DNA of 64,000 bases. Origin: Psychrobacter immobilis (GTDB taxonomy: Bacteria > Pseudomonadota > Gammaproteobacteria > Pseudomonadales > Moraxellaceae). This document shows positions 17,913 through 26,377 of the stretch, piece after piece. The DNA is taken from NCBI RefSeq assembly GCF_904846285.1, contig NZ_CAJHAD010000004.1:62001-126000 (forward strand), given 5' to 3'. Numbering within the stretch: position 1 is the first letter of the stretch; each line of letters starts with the position of its first letter. Under the pieces are notes generated by a model. That model had not been told where the DNA came from. It made no database searches and was given only the letters and a program-made list of their open reading frames with translations. The position numbers and the translations under genes are program-made.

Positions 17913-17954
17913 TTTTTTTAAAGTTGTTTTTTTAAAGTCGTTTTTTTAAAGTTA
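17913..17954. repeat. Three tandem 14-bp T-rich repeats
   Basis: The unit TTTTTTTAAAGTTG occurs three times (17913-17926, 17927-17940, 17941-17954) with changes only in the last bases. Looser copies of a (T)nGAAGT or AAAGT unit precede it from about 17800, so the tract seems to be an old, decaying array. Confidence 0.8.
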
Positions 17955-17962
17955 TTGTCGTG

Positions 17963-18006
17963 AGCAATGTGTTGATACTTAACGAGTATTAACGCATTGC
18001 TTTTTA
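17963..18006 (+). terminator. Terminator after the aromatic cluster
   Basis: AGCAATGTGTTGATACT pairs, with one bulge, with AGTATTAACGCATTGCT and runs into T5. Confidence 0.75.
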
Positions 18007-18116
18007 CTTTCTACCCTATATGTAGTAACCCTGCGCTCTTACCGCTAAGTTTTCATTATTGATAAATAATAAATAAGTAAGGTCGCGCTTTGCTCTAATT
18101 TAAGTTGTCTTGTCTT

Positions 18117-19079
18117 ATGACCACTCAAAATGTTGTCAAAAAACCAGTCGTTCCTATTAAAACCACACGAAGTGGTATCATAACTGCGCTGATCGCTTTT
18201 TGTATATGGGGCGCATTTCCTTTATATTTTAAACAATTAGCCGCTTATAACGCCACAGAAATCATCGGTCATCGCATTGTTTGGACGTTTGCCTGTTTGC
18301 TTATTGTCGTAGTCGTGACCAAGCGCTGGCAATGGATAGAGACTTTAAAGCGAAATCCAAAGTGGATAGGATTGACCTTTTTGTCAGGTATTATTATCGC
18401 CACCAACTGGCTGACTTACGTATGGGCGGTTAATCACGATCAAATACTTGAGGCAAGCTTAGGATACTTTATCGGACCGCTCGTTGGGGTGGCGCTATCG
18501 ATGATTTTATTCAAAGAGCGCCTGCGACCTTTGCAATGGGTCGCGATTGGGTTTGCGCTATTATCTGTGGTCATTCAAGTAGTGATGCTCGGTAGCTTGC
18601 CATGGTTATCACTTATTCTTGCTTTTAGTTTTAGTACTTATGGCACGATTCAGCGCCAAACGCCACTGACTGCAGTCGATGCAATGTTTGTTGAAACGAC
18701 GATGCTGGTACCTATATTTATTTGGTGGTTTTGGCAAGCGGATGTTGTGAGTAGTCAGCTGAGCTTTTGGTTTACGCCCAATATTTGGCTGTTGATGCTG
18801 GCAGGTCCGATTACTTTAATACCGTTACTGTTATTTAATAGATCGACTAAGCTAGTTGCTTATAGTATTTTAAGCTTTATGAATTATCTGACGCCGACCT
18901 TTATTTTCTTCTTAGCCGTATTCTATTATAAAGAGCCTTTTGACCTAAACCGTTTAGCCGTCTTTGGTTTGATTTGGCTCGGGCTATTACTATTCAGTAT
19001 TGATTTGTGGCGTCATCGTCCTAGTAAAGCGTTAAAAGCTGAGCGCTTGCGCGAAGAAGCGTTGCAGCAGAGTAAGTGA
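18117..19079 (+). CDS. rarD: RarD family EamA transporter
   Basis: A 320-residue inner-membrane protein with about ten hydrophobic segments. The N-terminal segment ITALIAFCIWGAFPLYFKQL and the conserved ATNWLTYVWAVNH and ASLGYFIGPLVGV identify the RarD branch of the DMT superfamily. RarD proteins are linked to chloramphenicol sensitivity in Pseudomonas, but the natural substrate is unclear. The ATG at 18117 is preferred to a TTG at 18105, though neither has a strong ribosome binding site. folB and folK follow on the same strand. Confidence 0.9.
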   Translation: MTTQNVVKKPVVPIKTTRSGIITALIAFCIWGAFPLYFKQLAAYNATEIIGHRIVWTFACLLIVVVVTKRWQWIETLKRNPKWIGLTFLSGIIIATNWLTYVWAVNHDQILEASLGYFIGPLVGVALSMILFKERLRPLQWVAIGFALLSVVIQVVMLGSLPWLSLILAFSFSTYGTIQRQTPLTAVDAMFVETTMLVPIFIWWFWQADVVSSQLSFWFTPNIWLLMLAGPITLIPLLLFNRSTKLVAYSILSFMNYLTPTFIFFLAVFYYKEPFDLNRLAVFGLIWLGLLLFSIDLWRHRPSKALKAERLREEALQQSK

Positions 19080-19162
19080 AAAACAACAAAGTAAATAAAA
19101 TTTCGAGCTAAAGACTTAAATTAAAAAGCTCAGTTAAAAAATTAATAATTAAGGATGAGTGC

Positions 19163-19573
19163 ATGTTTCATACCGAATCTGATGTGGTATTTGTCAAAGG
19201 TTTAACAGTAGAAGCAGTCATCGGTGTTTATGCATGGGAGCGCGCTATTACGCAGCCGCTCCTGATTGATATTGCGCTCGAGACGGATATTAGTAAAGCT
19301 GCTGTTTCAGACGATGTTAAGGATGCGCTGAATTATAAAGCGGTCTGTGACGATGTGAGCGAATGGTGCCAAGCGATTAAGGCACAGTTGCTTGAGCATT
19401 TGGCTGGTCAAATCGCTGATAAGCTACTCGCAAAATACAACTGTCATAAAATAACGTTAAGCGTTGCCAAGCCGACTGCTATCAAGCAGGCTGATGCGGT
19501 TGGAGTACAAATCACACGTTATGCAAAAGCCAGTACTAACAAGCCAACTGCAAGCAAGGGCGATGACGTTTAA
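19163..19573 (+). CDS. folB: Dihydroneopterin aldolase
   Basis: FolB splits dihydroneopterin to 6-hydroxymethyl-dihydropterin and glycolaldehyde in folate synthesis. The 136-residue product has the family start VFVKGLTVEAVIGVYAWER, with the pterin-binding Glu region, NYKAVCDDV and the late KPTAIKQADAVGV with the catalytic Lys region. The C-terminus is extended by about 20 residues. Its end overlaps the start of folK by 11 bp, so the two steps of the pathway are translated together. Confidence 0.93.
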   Translation: MFHTESDVVFVKGLTVEAVIGVYAWERAITQPLLIDIALETDISKAAVSDDVKDALNYKAVCDDVSEWCQAIKAQLLEHLAGQIADKLLAKYNCHKITLSVAKPTAIKQADAVGVQITRYAKASTNKPTASKGDDV

Positions 19574-20120
19574 GATGCATAAAAATTTGGCTAATCTGAA
19601 TCTTGATGACTTAAAAAAGTATGCGCCTGAACAGCTGCAAACGCATTCTGTGAGGGCGCTGCTATTGGCTTTGGGTAGTAATTATCAAGCAGAAAAACAC
19701 TTAGCCCGCGTTCGAGGAACGTTAGCCGATTTAGGTGAAATACAACTCTCGACGGCGTTTCAAAATCCTGATTTTACAGCAACACCTGAGCTGCCAAAAC
19801 CTGATTATACCAATCAGTGTGTTTATTTAACCCTTACATCTGCCATGACCTTGCAACAGTTGCAGCAGACTTTTAAAAAGTTTGAAAGTGATTGCAACAG
19901 GCAGCGTTTAACGGAAGCGCAAACGTCAATAAAACGCCCGATAGAAATAGTCACCATGGATATCGATATTCTACTGATAGAAACTGCTTTTAATAAGAAT
20001 AGCCTAAGCAAAAAAGAAATATCCAAAAGCCCAAAGCAATGGGTAATCATGGCGGATAGATATCCATTTAAGGCGCATGAAAGAGCAGGAGTTGAGGAAT
20101 TAATTTCGAATGGGCTTTAA
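19563..20120 (+). CDS. folK: HPPK-like 6-hydroxymethyl-dihydropterin pyrophosphokinase
   Basis: The 185-residue product shows the start of the HPPK fold, LLLALGSNYQAEKHL, and a version of the ATP/magnesium motif, RPIEIVTMDIDILL, where most HPPKs read R-x3-D-LDLDLL. It would pyrophosphorylate the product of FolB. It diverges in the middle (a QTSIKRP loop and a Ser/Lys-rich segment, SKKEISKSPKQ, near the end), so it may be a weakly conserved ortholog. ATG 19563 overlaps folB; ATG 19575 is four codons on. A genuine second folK elsewhere cannot be excluded. Confidence 0.78.
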   Translation: MTFKMHKNLANLNLDDLKKYAPEQLQTHSVRALLLALGSNYQAEKHLARVRGTLADLGEIQLSTAFQNPDFTATPELPKPDYTNQCVYLTLTSAMTLQQLQQTFKKFESDCNRQRLTEAQTSIKRPIEIVTMDIDILLIETAFNKNSLSKKEISKSPKQWVIMADRYPFKAHERAGVEELISNGL

Positions 20121-20217
20121 AGAGGTTAAATTAAGCGGCTGAAATTTTATTAAGAATTAAGCTATTGAAGGCTTAGTATTCGATAGCTTAGTATTTTTCT
20201 GAAAAAAATCTCAAAAT

Positions 20218-20244
20218 AAAAGCTAGGCGAAATGCCTAGCTTTT
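20218..20244. terminator. Terminator between folK and SDR gene
   Basis: AAAGCTAGGC-GAAAT-GCCTAGCTTT with A and T flanks lies between convergent genes and should serve both. Confidence 0.88.
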
Positions 20245-20275
20245 ATTTAACTCACATGGTTTAGATTGAAAATTC

Positions 20276-21010
20276 TTATTGCGCCGTTAAACCACCATCA
20301 ACGATAAACTCCGAACCTGTTGAGTAGCTTGAATCATCTGACGCTAAGAATAGCACCATGCCGCTGACTTCTTCTGGCTGAGCCACACGTCTCATCGGAA
20401 TAGTTTTGGCAAAAGCTTCAACCGCATCTTTGGTATCACCTTGCATAATCATCGGTGTGGCAATGACGCCTGGATGAATGGAGTTCACGCGAATGCCATG
20501 AGGGGCACACTCTAATGCTGCCGCTTTGGTCATACCGCGTACCGCAAACTTAGAATCGGTATAGCCAATTGCACCGCCAACCAAACCGTTAATCGATGAG
20601 ATATTGATGATAGAGCCTTGTTTAGCGGCTTTCATGGTTGGAATAACCGCTTTCATGCCTAAAAAGACTGATATTTGGTTAATCTCTAGAATCTTGCGAT
20701 ACTCTTCTACTGAAGTATCTAAAATGGATTTGTGAGTGGTAATGCCTGCATTATTGACCAAGACATCAATACGTCCAAAACGCGCTTCAGTCTGCTCAAC
20801 GACTTGCTTCCAATCCTGCTCGCTAGTAACATCATGCTTAATAAATAGCGCATCAGCGCCAAGCTCTTTAGCCAAGGCGTCGCCTTTATCAAAATTGATA
20901 TCGGTCAAGACCACTTTTGCACCTTCTTGCATACATAAACGCGCATGAGTTTCGCCCATACCTTGGGCGGCACCAGTGATAATGATAACTTTATCTTGTA
21001 AACGAGCCAT
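20276..21010 (-). CDS. Short-chain dehydrogenase/reductase
   Basis: A 244-residue classical SDR. The cofactor loop is IITGAAQGMGETHAR, followed by an Asp (VLTDINF) that favours NAD over NADP. NNAG and the active-site pair Tyr-x-x-x-Lys in IGYTDSKFAVRG are intact, and the Ser is in INISSINGL. It is closest in style to the 3-alpha/20-beta-hydroxysteroid and cyclohexanol dehydrogenases; the real substrate is unknown. The frame is open to 21100, but ATG 21010 has an AGGAAAACTC box and fits the family N-terminus. It is transcribed away from the DUF924 gene. Confidence 0.88.
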   Translation of the reverse strand: MARLQDKVIIITGAAQGMGETHARLCMQEGAKVVLTDINFDKGDALAKELGADALFIKHDVTSEQDWKQVVEQTEARFGRIDVLVNNAGITTHKSILDTSVEEYRKILEINQISVFLGMKAVIPTMKAAKQGSIINISSINGLVGGAIGYTDSKFAVRGMTKAAALECAPHGIRVNSIHPGVIATPMIMQGDTKDAVEAFAKTIPMRRVAQPEEVSGMVLFLASDDSSYSTGSEFIVDGGLTAQ

Positions 21011-21120
21011 GAGTTTTCCTGTTTTTTTAGTTATGAATAATGAGAGAGTATAGGACAGAATCGCTAAATACTCCTTAGTAATTATGAAACCAAAAGTCAA
21101 TGCTTTATGTTTTTAAAAGA

Positions 21121-21258
21121 TATAGTCAAAACATCCTAAAAACGCTACGGTATTACTGATATCAATTTTTTGTAGCCTCTGTCTGCGCAGGCACAGCAAA
21201 CAAGAAAAATTGATATCAGCAGTGCGTGATGTATTGATATTACTTTTCACTGACTATA
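21121..21258. repeat. 138-bp palindromic repeat element, copy 1
   Basis: This unit begins TATAGTCA and ends with its complement TGACTATA. Inside, CTGATATCAATTTTT (21156-21170) and its exact complement (21205-21219) flank a 34-base centre. A second copy in the same orientation lies at 59747-59884 with six mismatches. It fills most of the divergent spacer between the SDR and DUF924 genes. It has no coding potential and resembles a MITE or another intergenic repeat family. Confidence 0.9.
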
Positions 21259-21310
21259 GCTTTGAATATAGCTTTTGGCTGATTTTTTTAAATAATGTAG
21301 TGAGGAAATA

Positions 21311-21853
21311 ATGTACAACGACATATTAAATTTCTGTTTTAATGAGGCGGGTAGTGAGAAGTTTTTTGAGAAAGACGAGAATTTTGATAAATTACTAATA
21401 GAGCGGTACAGCGATATACTTGAGCAAGCGACGGCTGCAGAGTTTTATACATGGCGAAGCAGCATAAAAGGGCGTTTAGCAGAAATTATTATATTGGATC
21501 AGTTTTCGCGCAATATTTACCGTGATACGCCAGCGGCTTTTGCCCAAGATGCGATGAGTCTCGCGCTCGCGCAAGAAGCGGTTGCTGCCGGTGCATTAGA
21601 GGCGCTTGAAACGATGGATGAACGTAAGTTTTTGTTGATGCCCTATATGCACAGCGAATCAAAACTGATCCATCAGCAAGCAGAAAAGCTATTTAAGCAA
21701 TATACCAATGCAGACACCGTGGATGCTGAGCTTAAACATAAAGTGATTATCGATCGTTTTGGTCGTTATCCACATCGTAATGACATTTTAGGACGAGTTT
21801 CTAGTAGCGAAGAAGTAGAGTTTTTGACGCAGCCTGACTCGTCATTTTTATAA
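21311..21853 (+). CDS. DUF924 family protein
   Basis: A 180-residue cytoplasmic protein that matches the DUF924 family by its pattern: an N-terminal ILNFCFNEAGSEKFF, the central LAEIIILDQFSRNIYRDTPAAFAQD and MPYMHSES, and a C-terminal DRFGRYPHRNDILGR. The fold is alpha-helical and TPR-like; no biochemical role is established that I know of. A GAGGAAATA box sits before the ATG. The gene lost its own terminator to an IS insertion 75 bp downstream. Confidence 0.88.
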   Translation: MYNDILNFCFNEAGSEKFFEKDENFDKLLIERYSDILEQATAAEFYTWRSSIKGRLAEIIILDQFSRNIYRDTPAAFAQDAMSLALAQEAVAAGALEALETMDERKFLLMPYMHSESKLIHQQAEKLFKQYTNADTVDAELKHKVIIDRFGRYPHRNDILGRVSSSEEVEFLTQPDSSFL

Positions 21854-21996
21854 ACGTTGTCTGTTAAATAGTTAGTCGATAAAGCTTTATTTATCAATTG
21901 GTTAAAATAGAAAAAGAGGCTCCCTTTTGAACTGACCCCCATAAGTTGGACACAACTTATGAGGGTATTTTCATGCGTTACGATCTATAATTTAAG

Positions 21997-22491
21997 ATGC
22001 AAGTCATCACATACTATCGGCAAGGCCATAGTAGTCATGCCACCGCTAAGAAGTTTAACGTCAATCCAGAGTTTGTACTCAAATGGGTTAAGCAATACCA
22101 AAGCGGTGGCATAAATACCATTAAGCCAAAGACAAGTAAGGCCAAATACAGCAGTGAGTTTAAACATCACGTGATTACCACCATGCTTAAGGAAGAATTA
22201 AGTCAATCCGAGGTCGCTCTAACGTTTGATATCAGCTCACCGGCCTTAATTAGCCACTGGCACAAAGCGTATCGGCTTTATGGTATGTCTGGACTAATAT
22301 CCAAACGTAAAGGTAGAACCGCCATGAGTAAACCCTTTATTACAGACAAACCTGATGATGAAAAGACGCCCGCAGAGCTTAAGCGTGAACTGGAATATTT
22401 GTGTGCAGAGAATGCTTACCTAAAAAAGCTCGATGCCTTGCTCAAAGCGGAGGAACAAGCAGGCAAAAAGCAAGGCTCATCGAAGCACTAA
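21997..22491 (+). CDS. IS3-family OrfA (helix-turn-helix), with in-frame stop near its normal start
   Basis: OrfA binds the IS ends and supplies the N-terminal part of the transposase. Two helix-turn-helix regions are seen (about residues 10-45 and 60-100) followed by a leucine-rich coiled coil (KRELEYLCAENAYLKKLDALL). The natural start appears to be ATG 21973, which has a GAGGG box and reads MRYDL, but codon 6 is TAA where relatives would read Glu (GAA to TAA). Translation could resume at ATG 21997, given here as start, without a good ribosome binding site. The copy may thus be weakly active or dead. Confidence 0.8.
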   Translation: MQVITYYRQGHSSHATAKKFNVNPEFVLKWVKQYQSGGINTIKPKTSKAKYSSEFKHHVITTMLKEELSQSEVALTFDISSPALISHWHKAYRLYGMSGLISKRKGRTAMSKPFITDKPDDEKTPAELKRELEYLCAENAYLKKLDALLKAEEQAGKKQGSSKH

Positions 22492-23318
22492 GACAAGAGC
22501 ACCCTTTATCTGCTTTGCTAAACATCACTAAGATGGCTAAGAGTGTCTTTTACTACCATAGGTGTCAGTTTGATGTTAAAGACAAATATGCAGACTTAAA
22601 ACATCATATTGCTCAGATATACCACAAGCACAAAGGTAGGTATGGTTATCGTAGAGTCACGGCGGCGCTAAAGCAGTTAGGGGTTTATCATAACCATAAG
22701 CTCATCGCTAAGCTTATGCATGACATGAAGCTTAGCGCAAAGATAAGACGTCAGAAGTACCGATCTTACAAAGGACAACAAGGCAAGATTGCGAAGAACT
22801 ATTTAAAGCGCCAGTTTCATGCAGATAAACCAAATAAGCGCTGGCTCACCGATATTACTGAGTTTAAGGTGGGTGACGATAAGCTGTATTTGTCGCCCAT
22901 ACTTGATTGTTATAACAATGAGATTGTCAGTTATACACTCTCAAAGCGCCCGACTTATGACTTAGTGAGTAATATGCTAGGGCGGGCTTTAGCAAAGACG
23001 AAAGTGTGTCGTGATAAGACACTCATGCTACATTCTGATCAAGGATGGCATTATCAAATGAGACCGTTTGGAGTGGTGCTTAAACAGCATGGTATTAAGC
23101 AAAGTATGAGCAGAAAAGGCAATTGCTTAGATAACGCACTGATGGAAGGGTTCTTCGGTACGCTGAAGTGTGAGACGATTTATATTGAAAAACCTCAAAC
23201 GATTGAGGATTTAGAACAACAGATTCACGAGTATATTCATTATTACAACAATGAGCGTATTCAGATGAAACTAAAAGGACTGAGTCCTGTGCAATACAGA
23301 ACTCAGTCCTTGGGGTAA
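22401..23318 (+). CDS. IS3-family OrfB, DDE transposase
   Basis: The catalytic half of the transposase, an integrase-core RNase H fold. The DDE residues lie in TDITEF, HSDQGWHYQ and ALMEGFFGTLK, with the last two about 35 residues apart as usual. An HTH_21 segment (HKGRYGYRRVTAAL) precedes the core. OrfB is normally made as an OrfAB fusion by -1 slippage; the likely site is the C-AAA-AAG run near 22466. GTG 22401 is only the first possible start of the frame. No internal stop or frameshift is seen in this part. Confidence 0.9.
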   Translation: MCRECLPKKARCLAQSGGTSRQKARLIEALRQEHPLSALLNITKMAKSVFYYHRCQFDVKDKYADLKHHIAQIYHKHKGRYGYRRVTAALKQLGVYHNHKLIAKLMHDMKLSAKIRRQKYRSYKGQQGKIAKNYLKRQFHADKPNKRWLTDITEFKVGDDKLYLSPILDCYNNEIVSYTLSKRPTYDLVSNMLGRALAKTKVCRDKTLMLHSDQGWHYQMRPFGVVLKQHGIKQSMSRKGNCLDNALMEGFFGTLKCETIYIEKPQTIEDLEQQIHEYIHYYNNERIQMKLKGLSPVQYRTQSLG

Positions 23319-23391
23319 ACTAAACCGTCCAATATTTGGGGGTCAGTTCATTTGGCCTCTTTTTTATTCAGTATTGACGACAGCTAGCAGA

Positions 23392-24303
23392 TTACTCCTG
23401 CTCAGTGCCTATATCGTCCATATCACTTTTACCAATCACATCCAAGTCCTCTAAGCACAATTTATCGTATTGTTTTTTGCAAAAATCTGGATCTATTTTA
23501 CACATAGCGGCTTGCAGTTGGTCGAGTCGATTTTCTGATTGCTGAATATGCTCGAGCATTTTAGCAAAAGCTTCAGCAACAGGATCTTGTGAAGAGGGGT
23601 CAATCCCATAAGCCTGAAACGCTGTCGCTCGTGCTGTGCTAGAAGCGGCGCTTTTAGCCTGATGATGAGCAGTTGTGCCTGCTTGCGCGGCTTTTTCTTG
23701 TTGTTTGGCGTCATCTACTTTGGCCGTAATAGGATTGCCTTTTTCGTCATGATGGTCTGAGATCATACGGGCGGCACTACCGACCATCGTCGCACCGGCT
23801 GGCACTGCTTTTACCACCACGGCATTTGAGCCAATTTTAGCGCCTTTACCGACCGTGAAAGGCCCTAATACTTTGGCACCGGCACCGACAATGACACCGT
23901 CTTCTAAAGTAGGGTGACGTTTGCCATTATTCCATGAGACACCGCCAAGGGTCACGCCGTGATAAAGCGTAACGTCGTTGCCAATCTCAGCCGTCTCACC
24001 AATCACCACGCCAACACCATGATCAATAAAAAAGCGCTTACCGATTTTTGCAGCAGGATGAATCTCAATGCCAGTGACGATACGCGAGCCGTAAGAAATC
24101 ACGCGCGCGGCAAGTTTTTGCTCATTTTGCCAGAGACAATGCGCGCCACGATGTAAAATGAGGGCGTGGATGCCAGGGTAGGTCAAGATGACTTCTAGGC
24201 TATTACGCGCTGCAGGGTCGCGATTGAATACCGCTTCAATATCTTCTTTTAGGTCTTTTTTGATATTGACAAGCGATTTGAACAAGGTGGTTGGCAATGA
24301 CAT
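23392..24303 (-). CDS. cysE: Serine O-acetyltransferase
   Basis: CysE acetylates serine with acetyl-CoA, the first step of cysteine synthesis. Of 303 residues, the first 70 form the helical domain, followed by the left-handed beta helix of hexapeptide repeats (about 75-185), with the signature [28 protein letters not shown] and active-site His in DHG and YHG. This is the shorter N-terminal type (EpsC/NifP-like). A C-terminal tail of about 110 residues, Ala/Gln-rich and then coiled, is longer than usual. AGGACGC precedes the ATG. Its 3' terminator has been split by the IS. Confidence 0.93.
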   Translation of the reverse strand: MSLPTTLFKSLVNIKKDLKEDIEAVFNRDPAARNSLEVILTYPGIHALILHRGAHCLWQNEQKLAARVISYGSRIVTGIEIHPAAKIGKRFFIDHGVGVVIGETAEIGNDVTLYHGVTLGGVSWNNGKRHPTLEDGVIVGAGAKVLGPFTVGKGAKIGSNAVVVKAVPAGATMVGSAARMISDHHDEKGNPITAKVDDAKQQEKAAQAGTTAHHQAKSAASSTARATAFQAYGIDPSSQDPVAEAFAKMLEHIQQSENRLDQLQAAMCKIDPDFCKKQYDKLCLEDLDVIGKSDMDDIGTEQE

Positions 24304-24450
24304 AAAGCGTCCTATTGTTTTTTAATGACAATCTCTTTAGTTATAGCAGTTTCGAAGTACAAAATATAGTAATGAGTGATAAATTAAAACAGAGGGTCTG
24401 TAGATAAAACGCCCATTACCGACGATTTATCGGTGACAAGCAGGTGTCAT

Positions 24451-24894
24451 TTAGCTGTCACTGGTCACATATTTTAGCAGCTCGACAACCTGCTCAGGTG
24501 TTTGTGCCCATGCCATTGCTGCCGCATCCACTTCTTTCAGAGGATGAATAATATCTTCAGCATGCAAGGTGATATAAGGCTTGCCCAGTGCAGCGCAGTA
24601 ACCTGCGTCAAAGGCGGCGTTCCATTGTTTGTATTTATCACCAAAGCGAATGATAGCGATATCACATTTTTGAATCATATTTTTGGTACGAATGGCATTA
24701 ACCTTTGATGACTGATGGTCGCGCCAGAATTCATTGTCATTTTCACCCAACACATCACCAGCCGCGTCGCTGGCTTCATGTTCGGTCACAGCGGATGTAA
24801 AGGTAATAGCAAGACCATGGGCTTTCGCGCCTTGCATGATTTTTTGGCGCCAGTCGCTGTGTATTTCTCCAGATAAATAAACCGTCCAATTCAT
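24451..24894 (-). CDS. ytoQ: YtoQ family protein
   Basis: A 147-residue cytoplasmic protein that matches the YtoQ family: WTVYLSGEIHSDWRQKI at the start, FTSAVTEHEASD, and a core IIRFGDKYKQWNAAFDAGYCAALGKPYI. The fold is related to nucleoside 2-deoxyribosyltransferases, but an enzymatic role is not established. AAGGAGTGAACA precedes the ATG. It lies between trmJ and cysE on the same strand with gaps of about 145 bp on each side, so cotranscription is uncertain. Confidence 0.88.
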   Translation of the reverse strand: MNWTVYLSGEIHSDWRQKIMQGAKAHGLAITFTSAVTEHEASDAAGDVLGENDNEFWRDHQSSKVNAIRTKNMIQKCDIAIIRFGDKYKQWNAAFDAGYCAALGKPYITLHAEDIIHPLKEVDAAAMAWAQTPEQVVELLKYVTSDS

Positions 24895-25037
24895 TGTTCA
24901 CTCCTTTTTATTATTCAACCATCTGACTTGCAAAACAGTAAGGCTACTGCTGCTAATGCTAATGCCAATGCCAAGCACTCAATGCCTTAAAATCAATTTC
25001 CTAAAATCAATGCTCTAAACCTTGCAAATTATAAATT

Positions 25038-25943
25038 TTAGTCCTTTGCAAGCTTAGCAATTAAAGCACTAAGTAGCTGGTACTCTTTCTGATCAAGCTG
25101 AACGCGTGAGCCAAGGCGTGATAGTCGCGAGGGTAAAGACTTTAGGTTTTCGCTATCGGCCAGTCCGCGCTGAACCATCAGCTCTGTCGTGCGATGAGTC
25201 AGCTGTTGCAGTTGTTGCTGGCTAATGGCAGGCTCATCCCATTGTTGACGCAGATGCACGTCTAATGTTGGCTGTAATGTTGTATTTTTATCATTATCTA
25301 GGCTGTTAATAGTCGTTTGAGCATGGGTCTGCGCATAAGCAAAGATAAAGCTGGCAATCACTTGTACCGCGGAGGCAACATTTAGCACGGGATAAGCAGG
25401 ATTGGCATCTATTTGAATATGATAATCAGCGTAAGCCAGCTCTTCATTGGTTAAACCGCGGTCTTCACGCCCAAATAAGATAGCAATATTTGGCTTATTT
25501 GTAGATTGAGAATTTTCACTCAATTTAGTGTTTTCATTATTATCAGCTACATCGAAAGCGGTTTGCTTATCGATAAAATCCAATATGATTTTGGCAGCTT
25601 GCGTCGGCGTCACCACAGGGCGCGGTAAGTGGCGGCTACGACTGCTGGCCGCAAATACCAGCTGGCAATCCGCTATCGCCGATTCTAACGTCGGCGCTAT
25701 AGTTGCTGATGATAATAAGTCACTGCCACCGGCGGCATGCGAAATACTGGTCTCATCAATAGGCAGTTTAGGGTCAACGACGGTCAAACGCGATAAACCC
25801 ATAGTGTGCATGGCGCGAGCTGCTGAACCAATATTGGCAGGCAATGTGGTATTGACCATGACGATTTGCACGCAAGACAAATAGTCGCTTACCGTATGAT
25901 TGACAGTCGAGCTTGCTAAGATTGAGGAAGAATCGTGACTCAT
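25038..25943 (-). CDS. trmJ: tRNA (cytidine/uridine-32-2'-O)-methyltransferase
   Basis: A SPOUT methyltransferase of the TrmH family, 301 residues, that methylates the ribose of tRNA position 32. Signature parts are IVMVNTTLPANIGSAARAMHTMGL (motif 1), ILFGREDRGLTNEEL (motif 2) and YPVLNVASAVQVIA (knot motif 3). A Thr/Asn-rich insert of about 20 residues near 150 and another near 220 are unusual. Its start codon overlaps the stop of the Hpt gene (TAATG), so the two are translationally coupled. Confidence 0.9.
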   Translation of the reverse strand: MSHDSSSILASSTVNHTVSDYLSCVQIVMVNTTLPANIGSAARAMHTMGLSRLTVVDPKLPIDETSISHAAGGSDLLSSATIAPTLESAIADCQLVFAASSRSRHLPRPVVTPTQAAKIILDFIDKQTAFDVADNNENTKLSENSQSTNKPNIAILFGREDRGLTNEELAYADYHIQIDANPAYPVLNVASAVQVIASFIFAYAQTHAQTTINSLDNDKNTTLQPTLDVHLRQQWDEPAISQQQLQQLTHRTTELMVQRGLADSENLKSLPSRLSRLGSRVQLDQKEYQLLSALIAKLAKD

Positions 25944-26326
25944 TACAACCCCAATCTTTGCTTGATTTCTTGCTCAACACGTTGCAAAGCCACTGCAACC
26001 GCTTCAATCAATTGAGCTTGTTCGGCGATAAGACACTCACGGCAAGCTTCTTGCAATTGCCCACTAAGATGCATCAATTGAGTTGCGCCCAAATTTGCAC
26101 TGGCACCTTTTAGCGCATGAGAAATTTCATAGCCATTAGCGTTGTCATCTTTTTGTTGGGCGCTTCTTAAGTTAGTAATTCGCTGCTGACTGTCGGTAAA
26201 ATACACTTGTATCAAGTCAACAAAGTCTTCTTCTAACAAGTCACGCATGTCATCAAATTGCTCGTCATTGATAATCTCGTCAATTTTAGTATTCATATTA
26301 TTATTTGGGTTTTCAGTCATGATCAT
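25943..26326 (-). CDS. Hpt domain phosphotransfer protein
   Basis: A 127-residue single-domain histidine phosphotransfer protein. The phosphoacceptor is His70 in YEISHALKGASANLGATQL, which fits the H-x-L-K-G-x-[SA] consensus, within a four-helix bundle. Such proteins pass phosphate between a hybrid kinase and a response regulator, but no hybrid kinase lies near, so partners are unknown. It starts at ATG 26326 or the second Met at 26320. It is 51 bp after dnaE and overlaps trmJ by one base, so the three genes form a probable operon. Confidence 0.85.
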   Translation of the reverse strand: MIMTENPNNNMNTKIDEIINDEQFDDMRDLLEEDFVDLIQVYFTDSQQRITNLRSAQQKDDNANGYEISHALKGASANLGATQLMHLSGQLQEACRECLIAEQAQLIEAVAVALQRVEQEIKQRLGL

Positions 26327-26377
26327 GTGTCCAATATATTGAAAGTTAAAGCAGCAAAGTTAATCATCATAAAGCGG

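Larger units (their letters stand above)
17768..18116. other. Intergenic region with repeats and terminator
   Basis: Between the aroA fusion and rarD. It holds a run of degenerate 14-15-bp repeats and one terminator, both listed; no gene is seen. Confidence 0.6.
21928..23350 (+). mobile_element. IS3-family insertion sequence (IS150-like), 1423 bp
   Basis: The ends are imperfect inverted repeats: TGAACTGACCCCCATAAGTT on the left and, read inward from the right, TGAACTGACCCCCAAATATT. Both flanks carry TTT (21925-21927 and 23351-23353), a likely 3-bp target duplication. Two overlapping frames with a -1 relation encode OrfA and OrfB. Structure and termini are intact, but orfA has an early stop codon (see OrfA). 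It sits in the loop of a terminator. Confidence 0.93.
21911..23364. terminator. Intrinsic terminator split by the IS element
   Basis: AAAAAGAGGC at 21911-21920 and GCCTCTTTTT at 23355-23364 are perfect complements. Removing the IS and one copy of its TTT target duplication rebuilds a 10-bp stem with a loop of about 8 bases, placed between the convergent DUF924 and cysE genes. Only the two outer arms belong to the terminator. Confidence 0.75.

Noticed and set aside
21255..21260. Outward promoter at the right end of the 138-bp element (TTGATA, 15 bp, TATAGC)
   Set aside because: Spacing and -10 are poor, and the -35 is changed to TCGATA in copy 2.
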